6,183 nt of DNA, taken from CAYLLE01 sp964384485. GTDB lineage: Bacteria; Spirochaetota; Spirochaetia; CAYLLE01. A model generated the notes under the pieces. That model did not search any database and had not been told where the DNA came from. It was given only the letters and a program-made list of their open reading frames with translations. A program made the position numbers and the translations under genes. The stretch covers positions 1-6,183 of the forward strand of contig CAYLLE010000168.1 of assembly GCA_964384485.1 (NCBI GenBank), written 5' to 3'. Positions 1 to 6,183 of the stretch are shown piece after piece; within the stretch, counting starts at the first letter, position 1, and the number at the start of each line of letters is the position of its first letter.

Positions 1-40
1 GAGTCAGGAGACCTGCCTGTAGTACCCGTTCGTTGAACGG
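1..40 (+). promoter_or_regulatory. Cobalamin (B12) riboswitch, 3' end only
   Basis: Bases 1-17 read GAGTCAGGAGACCTGCC, which matches the highly conserved 3' terminus of cobalamin aptamers (Rfam Cobalamin family, the former B12 box region). The aptamer core lies upstream of base 1 and cannot be seen. It is followed by a perfect 6-bp hairpin, CCGTTC (26-31) / GAACGG (35-40) with a GTT loop. Its place suits the P13 hairpin, whose loop contacts L5 in many members of the class; that assignment is inference. The element lies on the same strand as the transporter operon with no gene between, so it most likely represses the operon when B12 is plentiful. Recognition rests on a short motif, but one that is very characteristic. 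Confidence 0.87.
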
Positions 41-176
41 TGTATCTCAATCACAATCTTCTGGGTTGGAGAGCGTGAGCCGCTTCGGAATACAGAGCTT
101 AAAACAATTCTCAATAATTGACATCGCTTTACCCTCCCCCCATGCAAGATTCCACGACAATCACATTGGAGGAACT
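41..176 (+). other. Structured 5' leader, probable expression platform
   Basis: This leader between the aptamer and the first gene shows no convincing coding sequence. Visible potential structures are a hairpin of 45-52 with 64-72 (one bulged G), a small competing hairpin 71-75/81-85, a long-range pairing of CTGTA (17-21) with TACAG (91-95) that would enclose these, and a weak CAATT/AATTG stem (105-109/116-120). No hairpin is followed by a run of T, so an intrinsic terminator is not apparent. Near the gene, CCTCC (133-137) is complementary to the GGAGG ribosome binding site (168-172), and TTCCA (150-154) can pair with TGGAG (167-171) using one wobble. This favours control at translation initiation. 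Pairings were found by eye without energy calculations. Confidence 0.45.
168..172 (+). promoter_or_regulatory. Ribosome binding site of the binding-protein gene
   Basis: GGAGG lies four bases before ATG 177 and fixes that start in preference to the in-frame ATG at 33, which would add 48 residues of non-secretory sequence read from the riboswitch leader. The site is complementary to the CCTCC tract at 133-137, so it could be masked in one leader conformation. Confidence 0.85.
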
Positions 177-1742
177 ATGAAAAGAATTATTCTTTTATTA
201 GGCTGTTTTTTCTTAGCAGGTGCGCTTTTGTTTGCAGCCGGAGACCAAGAGACCACCTCTACCGAAAATGCCGCCGGCGAAAAAACGGAAGTAGATGTAA
301 TCCGCTTAGGAGGAGGAGATTACGGTTACCCTTCTCCCTACACGCATTATCCGAGAGGCCCGGGGGGCTTCAAGATGATGCTTATTTTCGATAGCCTTTT
401 GGAAAGAGGTGAGGACGGCCTTATTCCATGGCTGGCCGAGGACTATGAAATCAAAGGCAACGGGAAACAGTATCTCTTTACCATACGGGACGGGGTAACA
501 TGGCACGATGGCGAGCCTCTTACCGTAGAAGACGTTAAATTCAGTTTTGAATATCCGTTGGAACATCCGATGGCTTGGCCCTATATCAGTAGAGCCGATA
601 TAGAAAAAGTAGAAATCATCAACGACAGCCAAGTAATGATTACCACGAAAAACGTCAACGCATCTCTGCTGTACAATTTCGGGCGGAGCCGCATCATCCC
701 CAAACACATTTGGGAAAACGTTGAAACCCCGAAAGAGTACACTAAACCGGACGCCGTCATCGGCACCGGCCCCTATGTGCTGACCGATTACAGTAAAGAA
801 CACGGCACTTACCGGTTCGAAGCATATGAAAATTTCTGGGGACCGGAACAAACAGTCAACGTTATTGAATTCCTATCTGTAAGCGAACCCGTACTTGCTT
901 TTGAAAACGGGGAAATAGATTTGACCAGAATAAGCCCCGATTTATTGGACCGATATCAGGAGAACCCCGAATATAAAGTAGTCCGGCGGCCCGCATTTTG
1001 GGCATACCGTTTTGTTTTCAACATGAAGGATATACCGGAGTTTCAAGACAAGAAAGTCCGGCAGGCATTCAGCTACGCCATCGATTCCGAAGAATTGATT
1101 GAGAAAATCGAAAGGGGTGGAGGTGTACCGGGAAGTGCCGGAATACTGCCGCCGGATCATATCTATTATAATCCCGATGTAAAAAAATACGGTCACGACG
1201 CTGAACATGCAACACGACTTCTCGATGAAGCGGGCGTCGATGATCCATCCTACATTCTGAAAGTCCGCGACAACCAAGTCAGACTGGCCGAGCTGGTGCG
1301 TGAGCAGCTCGGACGTGTCGGGATAGATGTAACCATCAAGAGTTCCGATCGTGCAACACACGACGGCGTTATCGACAAAATGGAGTATGAATTGGCAATT
1401 GTCGGTCACGGTGGATGGGGTAGTGAACCCGATTACCTTATCGAACGGTTCGTCGGTGAAAAGGTCGACCAACAGAGGATGTCCAGCACAGGAGCGAAAG
1501 GCTATAACAATCCGGAGTTGAACTCACTGCTTTTTGAACAACAAAAAGCATTCGACAGCGAAAAACGGAAAGAACTGCTTCATGAAGCGCAAATAATACT
1601 ATCGGAAGATGTTCCGGAAATCCCTCTGTACTATACCGCCGGATACACGGTGTATCGGCCGGAGAAATACGACGGGTGGATATTCATGTTCGATCATCAC
1701 AGCTTGACCCATTCAAAACTGTCTTATTTAAAAAAAGAATAA
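177..1742 (+). CDS. Family 5 (peptide/nickel-type) ABC transporter substrate-binding protein
   Basis: This is the extracytoplasmic receptor of the importer (521 aa, usual for the family). Residues 1 to about 20 form a signal peptide: MKR, a hydrophobic core, then a probable cleavage site around LFA-AG. Cys10 lies too early in the core to be a convincing lipobox. The mature protein carries family SBP_bac_5 hallmarks: the WHDGEPLT block at 109-116 followed by EDVKFSFEY, the GTGPY turn at 196-200, and a C-terminal lobe with VRQAFSYAID. At 410-419 it reads GHGGWGSEPD, where dipeptide-binding members such as DppA usually have a GxTGDNGDPD-like motif. The acidic residue that holds the peptide amino group there appears to be replaced by Trp414. 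A peptide ligand is therefore doubtful, and the upstream B12 riboswitch suggests a corrinoid, cobalt or cobalt-chelate instead. The family call is firm; the ligand is inference. Confidence 0.95.
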   Translation: MKRIILLLGCFFLAGALLFAAGDQETTSTENAAGEKTEVDVIRLGGGDYGYPSPYTHYPRGPGGFKMMLIFDSLLERGEDGLIPWLAEDYEIKGNGKQYLFTIRDGVTWHDGEPLTVEDVKFSFEYPLEHPMAWPYISRADIEKVEIINDSQVMITTKNVNASLLYNFGRSRIIPKHIWENVETPKEYTKPDAVIGTGPYVLTDYSKEHGTYRFEAYENFWGPEQTVNVIEFLSVSEPVLAFENGEIDLTRISPDLLDRYQENPEYKVVRRPAFWAYRFVFNMKDIPEFQDKKVRQAFSYAIDSEELIEKIERGGGVPGSAGILPPDHIYYNPDVKKYGHDAEHATRLLDEAGVDDPSYILKVRDNQVRLAELVREQLGRVGIDVTIKSSDRATHDGVIDKMEYELAIVGHGGWGSEPDYLIERFVGEKVDQQRMSSTGAKGYNNPELNSLLFEQQKAFDSEKRKELLHEAQIILSEDVPEIPLYYTAGYTVYRPEKYDGWIFMFDHHSLTHSKLSYLKKE

Positions 1743-1744
1743 CC

Positions 1745-1750
1745 GAGGGA
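1745..1750 (+). promoter_or_regulatory. Ribosome binding site that decides a TTG start
   Basis: GAGGGA lies seven bases before TTG 1758, in the 15-base gap after the binding-protein stop. No ATG occurs in frame before residue 30 of the permease, and starting there would remove its first membrane helix. The TTG start is therefore well supported. Confidence 0.75.
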
Positions 1751-1757
1751 ACACACA

Positions 1758-2759
1758 TTGAAAAAAAGGGGACGAGAAAGAATTTTCGAATACGCCTCAA
1801 CACTACTGATTATCGTAACACTGAATTTTCTCCTCCCCCGGGCCATGCCGGGGGACCCCTTTTTGTTCATTTCTGCCGATCAGGACCAAGACGTTATGTA
1901 CACGGAGGAACAGCGGCAACTCTATCTCGAGTACTACGGATTGAACAAACCTATTCTCAGGCAATATGTTTCCTATTTAGGCAAACTATTAACGGGAAAC
2001 ATGGGCCAAAGCCTCTATTACAACGAACCGGTAAGTTCTATTATTGTACGACGTTTAGTCTGGACTTTTTTTCTCGTAATCGCTGCGGTAGTGATAAGCA
2101 CTGTTTTAGGAATATTACTGGGAAGTATCTCCGCCTGGTATAAAGACAAGTGGGTAGATAAATTACTGTTTCTTCATTTGATAACGTTTTCCGAAATTCC
2201 CTCTTTCCTGCTGGGCCTTATTCTGTTATTCGTTTTTGCAGCATCACTGAATTTATTTCCTCTGTCCGGTGCGATAAGTCATTTCAAAGAGTTCGGTACA
2301 GTGTTTGAACGATTCGCTGATATACTCCATCATGCGGCCCTACCGGTCCTTGCTTTATCTATTGCCCGGATCGGGGGCACCTATCTGCTCGGTAGAAACA
2401 GTGTTACCACTGTACTCGAAAAAGAATTCGTCACGACCGCCCGGGCAAAAGGACTACCAAGATTTCGTATTATCACAAGTTATGTGATAAGAAACGCACT
2501 ATTACCGGTAGTGACCCGGGTTTTCTTGAGTTTAGGTGGAATGGTCGGAGGGGCTATACTCGTCGAAAACGTCTTTGCCTATCCCGGATTGGGACTCCTG
2601 ATGAGGGAAGCCGTTATGGTGCGAGACTACCCCCTCATACAAGGTATATTTTTAGTTGTTTCTCTGTTCGTATTAACTGCAAACTATTTAGCTGATTTTC
2701 TATACGGAAGAATCGATCCACGCATCAGAGATAAGACACATGTTAAAACTAGTACATAA
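1758..2759 (+). CDS. ABC transporter permease, DppB/NikB type
   Basis: This is the first inner-membrane channel subunit (333 aa, typical length). Helix 1 spans about residues 9-27 and runs into the family motif RAMPGDP (28-34). A periplasmic segment of roughly 70 residues follows, then helices near 102-124, 135-170 (including PSFLLGL from 148), a further pair in the C-terminal half, and a last helix around 292-318. The cytoplasmic coupling loop is canonical: TARAKG at 227-232 with the conserved Gly232, followed by RNALLPVVT. The C-terminal block with ENVFAYPGLG is also typical. It starts with TTG behind a good ribosome binding site, 15 bases after the receptor gene, and overlaps the next permease by 20 bases. 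It should pair with the second permease as a heterodimer. DppB, OppB, NikB and CntB relatives cannot be told apart here by eye. Confidence 0.94.
   Translation: MKKRGRERIFEYASTLLIIVTLNFLLPRAMPGDPFLFISADQDQDVMYTEEQRQLYLEYYGLNKPILRQYVSYLGKLLTGNMGQSLYYNEPVSSIIVRRLVWTFFLVIAAVVISTVLGILLGSISAWYKDKWVDKLLFLHLITFSEIPSFLLGLILLFVFAASLNLFPLSGAISHFKEFGTVFERFADILHHAALPVLALSIARIGGTYLLGRNSVTTVLEKEFVTTARAKGLPRFRIITSYVIRNALLPVVTRVFLSLGGMVGGAILVENVFAYPGLGLLMREAVMVRDYPLIQGIFLVVSLFVLTANYLADFLYGRIDPRIRDKTHVKTST
1834..1855 (+). other. GC-rich hairpin inside the start of the first permease gene
   Basis: CCCCCGG (1835-1841) and CCGGGGG (1848-1854) form a perfect 7-bp GC-only stem with a six-base loop, extended by a T-A pair (1834/1855). 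CCCC and then TTTTT (1860-1864) follow. It resembles an intrinsic terminator, but the T run is separated from the stem by four C. It falls on codons for the conserved RAMPGDP motif, so protein constraint explains part of it. It may reduce permease expression relative to the receptor; that role is inference. Confidence 0.4.
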
Positions 2760-3576
2760 GCTAAAACAGTTTTCTTTCACCGGTAAATTAAGCGTGGCCT
2801 TTATTATTCTCATACTGCTTATTGCTGTTTTTGCTCCCTATTGTTCGTTGTATCCTCCCGATAAGGAGTCCGGTGCTCCGCTGCAACCACCTGGAAAAGG
2901 CCATATCTTCGGTACTGACGATCTGGGATACGATATCTGGTCACAAATATGTTACGGAGCAAGGATCAGTCTGCTGGTCGGATTCGGCACATCTTTCCTG
3001 TCCGCCTTCGGGGGCGGTATTATCGGCATGTTGGCCGGTTATATAGGAGGTCCTACCGATAGGGTACTCATGCGCATCGTGGACATAATCATTATTATTC
3101 CCGGACTGCCGGTTATGATCGTCATGGCCGCCTTTTTAGGTCCCAGCCTTTTGAACATCGTATTAGTCATCACCCTCTTTTCGTGGGTCAGACCCGCGCG
3201 AATCGTTCGTTCTCAAGTGCTGATGCTCAAAGAGATGTACTATATTAAATCAGCGGAAACGTACGACGCCTATCCTTTGTACCTTGTTAGAAAGCATTTT
3301 TTTCCCGAGGTGTTTCCGTTACTGGCTGTTACGATTATTAGACTTTCCGGCAGAGCAATCGTAATGGAAGCAGGACTCTCTTTTTTAGGGTTGGGCGATC
3401 CCACTTCAAAAAGCTGGGGATTGATAATCCATCATGCGACCAATTTTGAAGGTATCTATTTTACACCCTTCTGGAAATGGTGGCTTCTCTACCCTTGGCT
3501 GGCGCTTTCGCTGCTCATCGTCTCTTTAGCTTTTCTCAACAGAGAATTAGAGGACATATACAGTTTAAGAAGATAA
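2740..3576 (+). CDS. ABC transporter permease, DppC/NikC type
   Basis: This is the second channel subunit (278 aa, near the usual 280-300). Helix 1 covers about residues 18-33. Then comes the family block GTDDLGYDIW (58-67), normally GTDxLGRD, and YGARISLLVG. Later helices include the long isoleucine-rich segment near 120-130 and the last one near 250-267. The C-terminal signature GLSFLGLGDP followed by SWG is clear. The coupling loop is divergent: residues 170-176 read KSAETYD where family members have EAAxxxG, so the near-invariant Gly is Asp176. The flanking KHFFPEVFPLL is normal. The ATG start lies inside the previous gene (20-base overlap), has no strong ribosome binding site and is probably translationally coupled. 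The stop TAA directly abuts an ATG of the ATPase reading frame. Confidence 0.94.
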   Translation: MLKLVHKLKQFSFTGKLSVAFIILILLIAVFAPYCSLYPPDKESGAPLQPPGKGHIFGTDDLGYDIWSQICYGARISLLVGFGTSFLSAFGGGIIGMLAGYIGGPTDRVLMRIVDIIIIIPGLPVMIVMAAFLGPSLLNIVLVITLFSWVRPARIVRSQVLMLKEMYYIKSAETYDAYPLYLVRKHFFPEVFPLLAVTIIRLSGRAIVMEAGLSFLGLGDPTSKSWGLIIHHATNFEGIYFTPFWKWWLLYPWLALSLLIVSLAFLNRELEDIYSLRR

Positions 3577-3579
3577 ATG

Positions 3580-3585
3580 AAGGAG
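3580..3585 (+). promoter_or_regulatory. Ribosome binding site favouring a GTG start for the ATPase
   Basis: AAGGAG is followed after six bases by the in-frame GTG at 3592. It lies inside the first codons of the alternative ATG 3577 start, which has only AAGAAG-like purines upstream. The GTG start leaves six residues before the first NBD strand (LTIQDLSVIY), typical of this family. Reinitiation at ATG 3577, which immediately follows the permease stop, remains possible. Confidence 0.55.
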
Positions 3586-3591
3586 TATTAT

Positions 3592-5325
3592 GTGACGGGA
3601 AGTCAACCTATTTTAACGATCCAAGATCTATCTGTAATTTACAATACGAAAGATGAAAAAATAACTGCGGTAGACACGGTCGGTTTAACCATGATGCGGG
3701 GAGAGTCTATAGGTGTCATAGGAGAATCGGGTTGCGGGAAAAGCTCCTTAGCGCTCAGCATTATGGGACTCATTAAAAACGGATACGTTACCGGTAAGGT
3801 GAAGTATAATGAGGTAGACCTTTTAACACTGCCGGAAATCAAATTGAATGCATACCGTTGGCAGGAAATAGCGATTGTGTTTCAGAACTCGCTTGAAGTG
3901 CTCAATCCTGTCCTGACGCTGAAAGAGCAAATGAGAGAGACGATTAAAGCCCACTCCTCTCTTACGCGAAAAGAGACGGATGAAAGGATTGTAGATCTCT
4001 TCTCCCGTGTGGGCTTAGATCCTCGATGGGAAGAACAATATCCTCACCAGCTGTCCGGCGGGATGAGACAACGGGTTTTAATCGCCATGGCGCTGACCTG
4101 TGATCCAAAATTGATCCTCATTGATGAGCCTACCTCCGCTATAGACCCTAGCAGCAAAAGGCACGTCATCAAACTATTACAGGAGCTCAAAGAAACACAC
4201 GGATTTTCGATGATCGTTATCTCTCACGATATGAAAACGGTAAGCGAACTCACTTCAAAGGTAATTACCATGTATCAGGGAAGATTTATAGAAATCGGCC
4301 CTACCGAAGAAGTGATTCGTGATCCCGCACACTGTTATACCAGAGGTTTGTTGAATGCCTCTCCGGAATTGTTTCCTCATAAAGACCTGTGGGGGATTGC
4401 AGCTTCGATAGAAACGGAGACAACAATGTCAAACACCACTAATGATGAGGACGGTTCGGGATGCGCTTTTTTTCCGCGGTGCCCCCAACGCAGCGAGCAT
4501 TGCTCATCGAAAAGACCGGAGCTGCAGTATATCGGTGTCGAGAGGATGGTTGCATGCAATAAAGGCGGCATAGAGACCTTCCTCGAAGCCGACAACATCG
4601 AGAAAACATTCAGGCTGAAAAGCGGTGATTGCATTGAAGCGGTAAAAGGGGTGGACATCAAAGTAAAGAGTGGAGAAGTGGTTGCCTTGGTCGGAGAATC
4701 CGGCTCGGGCAAATCGACTTTGGCCCACATATTGGCGGGCGTCCAAGATGCCGACAACGGGAACGTATATTTTATGGGAAGGGAAGTTGACGACCGTTGG
4801 GCAACAAAGATGATAGGAGGAATGCAGATTGTATTCCAAGACCCTTTTTCCGCCACCAGTTCCCGGTTAACGGTGATCGAAGCCGTAACGGAACCTTTGG
4901 ATATCATTAGATGGAAAGAACCCGCGGATAGGAAAGAGAGAGCAATCGAATCACTAAAAAACGTCCAGCTGCCGATTAGCGGGTCTTTCTTAAACCGTTC
5001 CTGCAGAAATCTCAGCGGCGGTCAACGTCAGCGTATCGCCGTTGCCCGTTCACTGATGACCGAACCGAAACTGTTGATAGCGGATGAGATTACCTCTATG
5101 CTCGACCCGTCGATTCAAGCTAATATCATACGGACTTTGAAAGGGCTTCAGAATACCCACGGGTTTTCCATGCTTTACATTACACACGATCTCTATTTGG
5201 CAAGGAAAGTCGCTGATAAGGTTTCAATCATGCAGGAAGGAAGAATAATCAGCGAAGGGCTGTCTTCGGAATTGGATACGGCATCGGAAACGATCGGTAT
5301 TAAAGAGCCGATGGAAATCGGATGA
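3592..5325 (+). CDS. Fused two-domain ABC transporter ATPase (DppD-DppF type)
   Basis: One polypeptide (577 aa from GTG 3592; 582 from ATG 3577) holds both nucleotide-binding domains of the importer. Numbering from the GTG, domain 1 has Walker A GESGCGKSS (44-52), a Q-loop FQNSLEVLNP, signature LSGGMRQR (154-161), Walker B LILIDE (174-179) and switch His212. A DppD/OppD-type C-terminal extension follows, with Cys291, Cys297, Cys304 and Cys322 (C-x5-C-x6-C-x17-C). This spacing resembles the [4Fe-4S] site described in DppD-type ATPases. Domain 2 has Walker A GESGSGKST (368-376), signature LSGGQRQR (474-481), Walker B LLIADE (494-499) and switch His532, and it lacks a second Cys-rich extension. 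Both sites look catalytically complete; small departures are Asn-Ser for Asp-Pro after the first Q-loop and ITSMLD for PTSALD after the second Walker B. Many relatives encode the two halves as separate genes. It drives uptake at the cytoplasmic face. Confidence 0.95.
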   Translation: MTGSQPILTIQDLSVIYNTKDEKITAVDTVGLTMMRGESIGVIGESGCGKSSLALSIMGLIKNGYVTGKVKYNEVDLLTLPEIKLNAYRWQEIAIVFQNSLEVLNPVLTLKEQMRETIKAHSSLTRKETDERIVDLFSRVGLDPRWEEQYPHQLSGGMRQRVLIAMALTCDPKLILIDEPTSAIDPSSKRHVIKLLQELKETHGFSMIVISHDMKTVSELTSKVITMYQGRFIEIGPTEEVIRDPAHCYTRGLLNASPELFPHKDLWGIAASIETETTMSNTTNDEDGSGCAFFPRCPQRSEHCSSKRPELQYIGVERMVACNKGGIETFLEADNIEKTFRLKSGDCIEAVKGVDIKVKSGEVVALVGESGSGKSTLAHILAGVQDADNGNVYFMGREVDDRWATKMIGGMQIVFQDPFSATSSRLTVIEAVTEPLDIIRWKEPADRKERAIESLKNVQLPISGSFLNRSCRNLSGGQRQRIAVARSLMTEPKLLIADEITSMLDPSIQANIIRTLKGLQNTHGFSMLYITHDLYLARKVADKVSIMQEGRIISEGLSSELDTASETIGIKEPMEIG

Positions 5326-6183
5326 GAAAAGAAAAGAGGCCACAATTGGAAAAACAATCGGAATCCGCAATGATTGAAGAGTACTTTGAGAACATGTTGA
5401 GGCAGGACGGACAACATCGTGAAAATTCGGAAGCATTTTGGGATTCGAGGGCGGAAGAGTTTTACAAAAGACAGATAAGTTCAAGCAGCACCTACCCTGA
5501 AAGAATTGCCGCGTTTTTTAGACAAAGGGGTATTATCACGGAAAACTCCACGGTCCTGGAAATAGGATGCGGAGCGGGAAGATACACAATACCATTTGCA
5601 AAAAAAGTACACAAACTGGTTGCTTCAGACATATCGTCAAATATGTTGGGTTTCATGGAGGAAAACGCGAAAAGTGCGGGCCTCGATAATATCGTAGCCG
5701 TAAAGGCGGACTGGAAAGAAGCTGACACAGGGCATCCAATAATGGCCGATCATTTTGATTTTGTCTTTTCCGTCCAAACACCCGGAACGAGAGATAAAAA
5801 CGCTATAATGAAGATGAACAGAGTCTCCAAAGGATACTGCATGATCGGTCAGTTTGCGAGACGACAGGATGATTTAATGGAGCACATCAAAGCGACACTG
5901 CAAACTCCTCTGCGCCACGATCCGCATAATAATAGGGAGAGGATTATCTCGATTTTTAACCTTCTTTGGCTTCGAGGGCTGAATCCGGAAATAACCTATT
6001 TTCACGAGAATAATGAAACTGTTTTTGATTATGAAGAAGCTGTACGGCACTATGCAGGCAGATGGGGAGTTGGTGACGGCATTCAAGAAGAACTCCTGCG
6101 TAATGCTGTTTCAGAAAAATGCAGAAACGGAGAAATAACCGTGAAAAGTGATTCAACCATGGCCCTCATTTTCTGGAAACAGG
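5322..6183 (+). CDS. Class I SAM-dependent methyltransferase, 3' end cut by the window
   Basis: The frame stays open from ATG 5322 to the last base (287 codons, no stop). The ATG overlaps the ATPase stop as ATGA, so translational coupling is likely. TTG 5346 behind GAGG (5336-5339) is an alternative start. After an N-terminal helical part with FWDSRAEEFY comes a Rossmann-type SAM site: motif I VLEIGCGAG (78-86), acidic Asp103 in ASDIS at the end of strand 2, and Asp130-Trp131 at the motif III position. The methyltransferase fold is clear, but the acceptor is not identifiable. The C-terminal part after about residue 190 does not suggest a named family to me. The final residues (ALIFWKQ) look like a last strand, so the stop is probably close. 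Context in a B12-controlled importer operon suggests action on the imported compound or a metal chelator; this is inference. Confidence 0.9.
   Translation, partial: MRKEKRPQLEKQSESAMIEEYFENMLRQDGQHRENSEAFWDSRAEEFYKRQISSSSTYPERIAAFFRQRGIITENSTVLEIGCGAGRYTIPFAKKVHKLVASDISSNMLGFMEENAKSAGLDNIVAVKADWKEADTGHPIMADHFDFVFSVQTPGTRDKNAIMKMNRVSKGYCMIGQFARRQDDLMEHIKATLQTPLRHDPHNNRERIISIFNLLWLRGLNPEITYFHENNETVFDYEEAVRHYAGRWGVGDGIQEELLRNAVSEKCRNGEITVKSDSTMALIFWKQ

Noticed and set aside
118..146. TTGACA at 118-123 as a -35 box of an internal promoter
   Set aside because: The expected -10 position (141-146, CATGCA) is a poor match, and a promoter here would bypass the riboswitch. It is most likely chance.
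33..176. N-terminal extension of the binding protein from ATG 33
   Set aside because: It would translate the riboswitch leader, put 48 residues ahead of a clear signal peptide and ignore the GGAGG site before ATG 177.
177..245. Lipoprotein signal with Cys10 as the lipid-modified residue
   Set aside because: Cys10 falls within the hydrophobic core after only nine residues, too short for a lipoprotein signal. A signal peptidase I site near residue 20 fits better.
306..851. Reverse-strand open frame of 181 codons
   Set aside because: It lies wholly antisense to the well-supported binding protein and has no recognisable domain. It is a shadow of the real gene.
1676..2143. Forward open frame of 155 codons overlapping the receptor end and permease start
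   Set aside because: It is out of frame with two convincing genes, and its translation has neither membrane helices nor family motifs.
2470..2490. Perfect 8-bp inverted repeat TTATCACA-N5-TGTGATAA in the first permease gene
   Set aside because: It lies inside the conserved coupling-loop coding region with no T run. About one such repeat is expected by chance in 6 kb, and its polarity is the reverse of a CRP site.
4377..4907. Reverse-strand open frame of 176 codons
   Set aside because: It is antisense to the ATPase linker and second domain and shows no family motif. It is a shadow frame.

Overview
The window reads as one operon on the + strand: a dipeptide/nickel-type (family 5) ABC importer followed by a SAM-dependent methyltransferase, behind what looks like the 3' end of a cobalamin riboswitch. 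GC content is moderate. The substrate-binding protein has a short hydrophobic leader ending in FAAG, a style common in Spirochaetota (Treponema, Spirochaeta, Sphaerochaeta), and one gene begins with TTG. I therefore lean towards a free-living or gut-associated anaerobic spirochaete. This assignment is tentative, because no phylogenetic marker gene is present.

Layout. Bases 1-17 match the conserved 3' end of the cobalamin (B12) aptamer; the rest of the aptamer lies upstream of the window. Bases 18-176 are a non-coding leader with several potential hairpins and a CCTCC tract able to pair with the GGAGG ribosome binding site. Then follow, tightly packed: the exported binding protein (177-1742), permease 1 with a TTG start (1758-2759), permease 2 (2740-3576, overlapping by 20 bases), a tandem two-domain ATPase (3592-5325, or from 3577), and a class I methyltransferase (5322 to beyond the end, overlapping the ATPase stop as ATGA). 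No gene is visible on the minus strand; the reverse ORFs are shadows.

How the genes fit together. The binding protein captures a ligand outside the membrane, the two permeases form the channel, and the fused ATPase supplies both nucleotide-binding domains. Family homology alone would say peptide or nickel. The riboswitch points instead to a substrate linked to B12 metabolism: a corrinoid or precursor, free cobalt, or a cobalt-chelate. Translational coupling of the methyltransferase suggests that the imported compound, or a chelator of it, is methylated in the cytoplasm. This would differ from the usual B12-controlled importers BtuCDF and CbiMNQO. The substrate and the methyl acceptor are inferences and cannot be read from the sequence.
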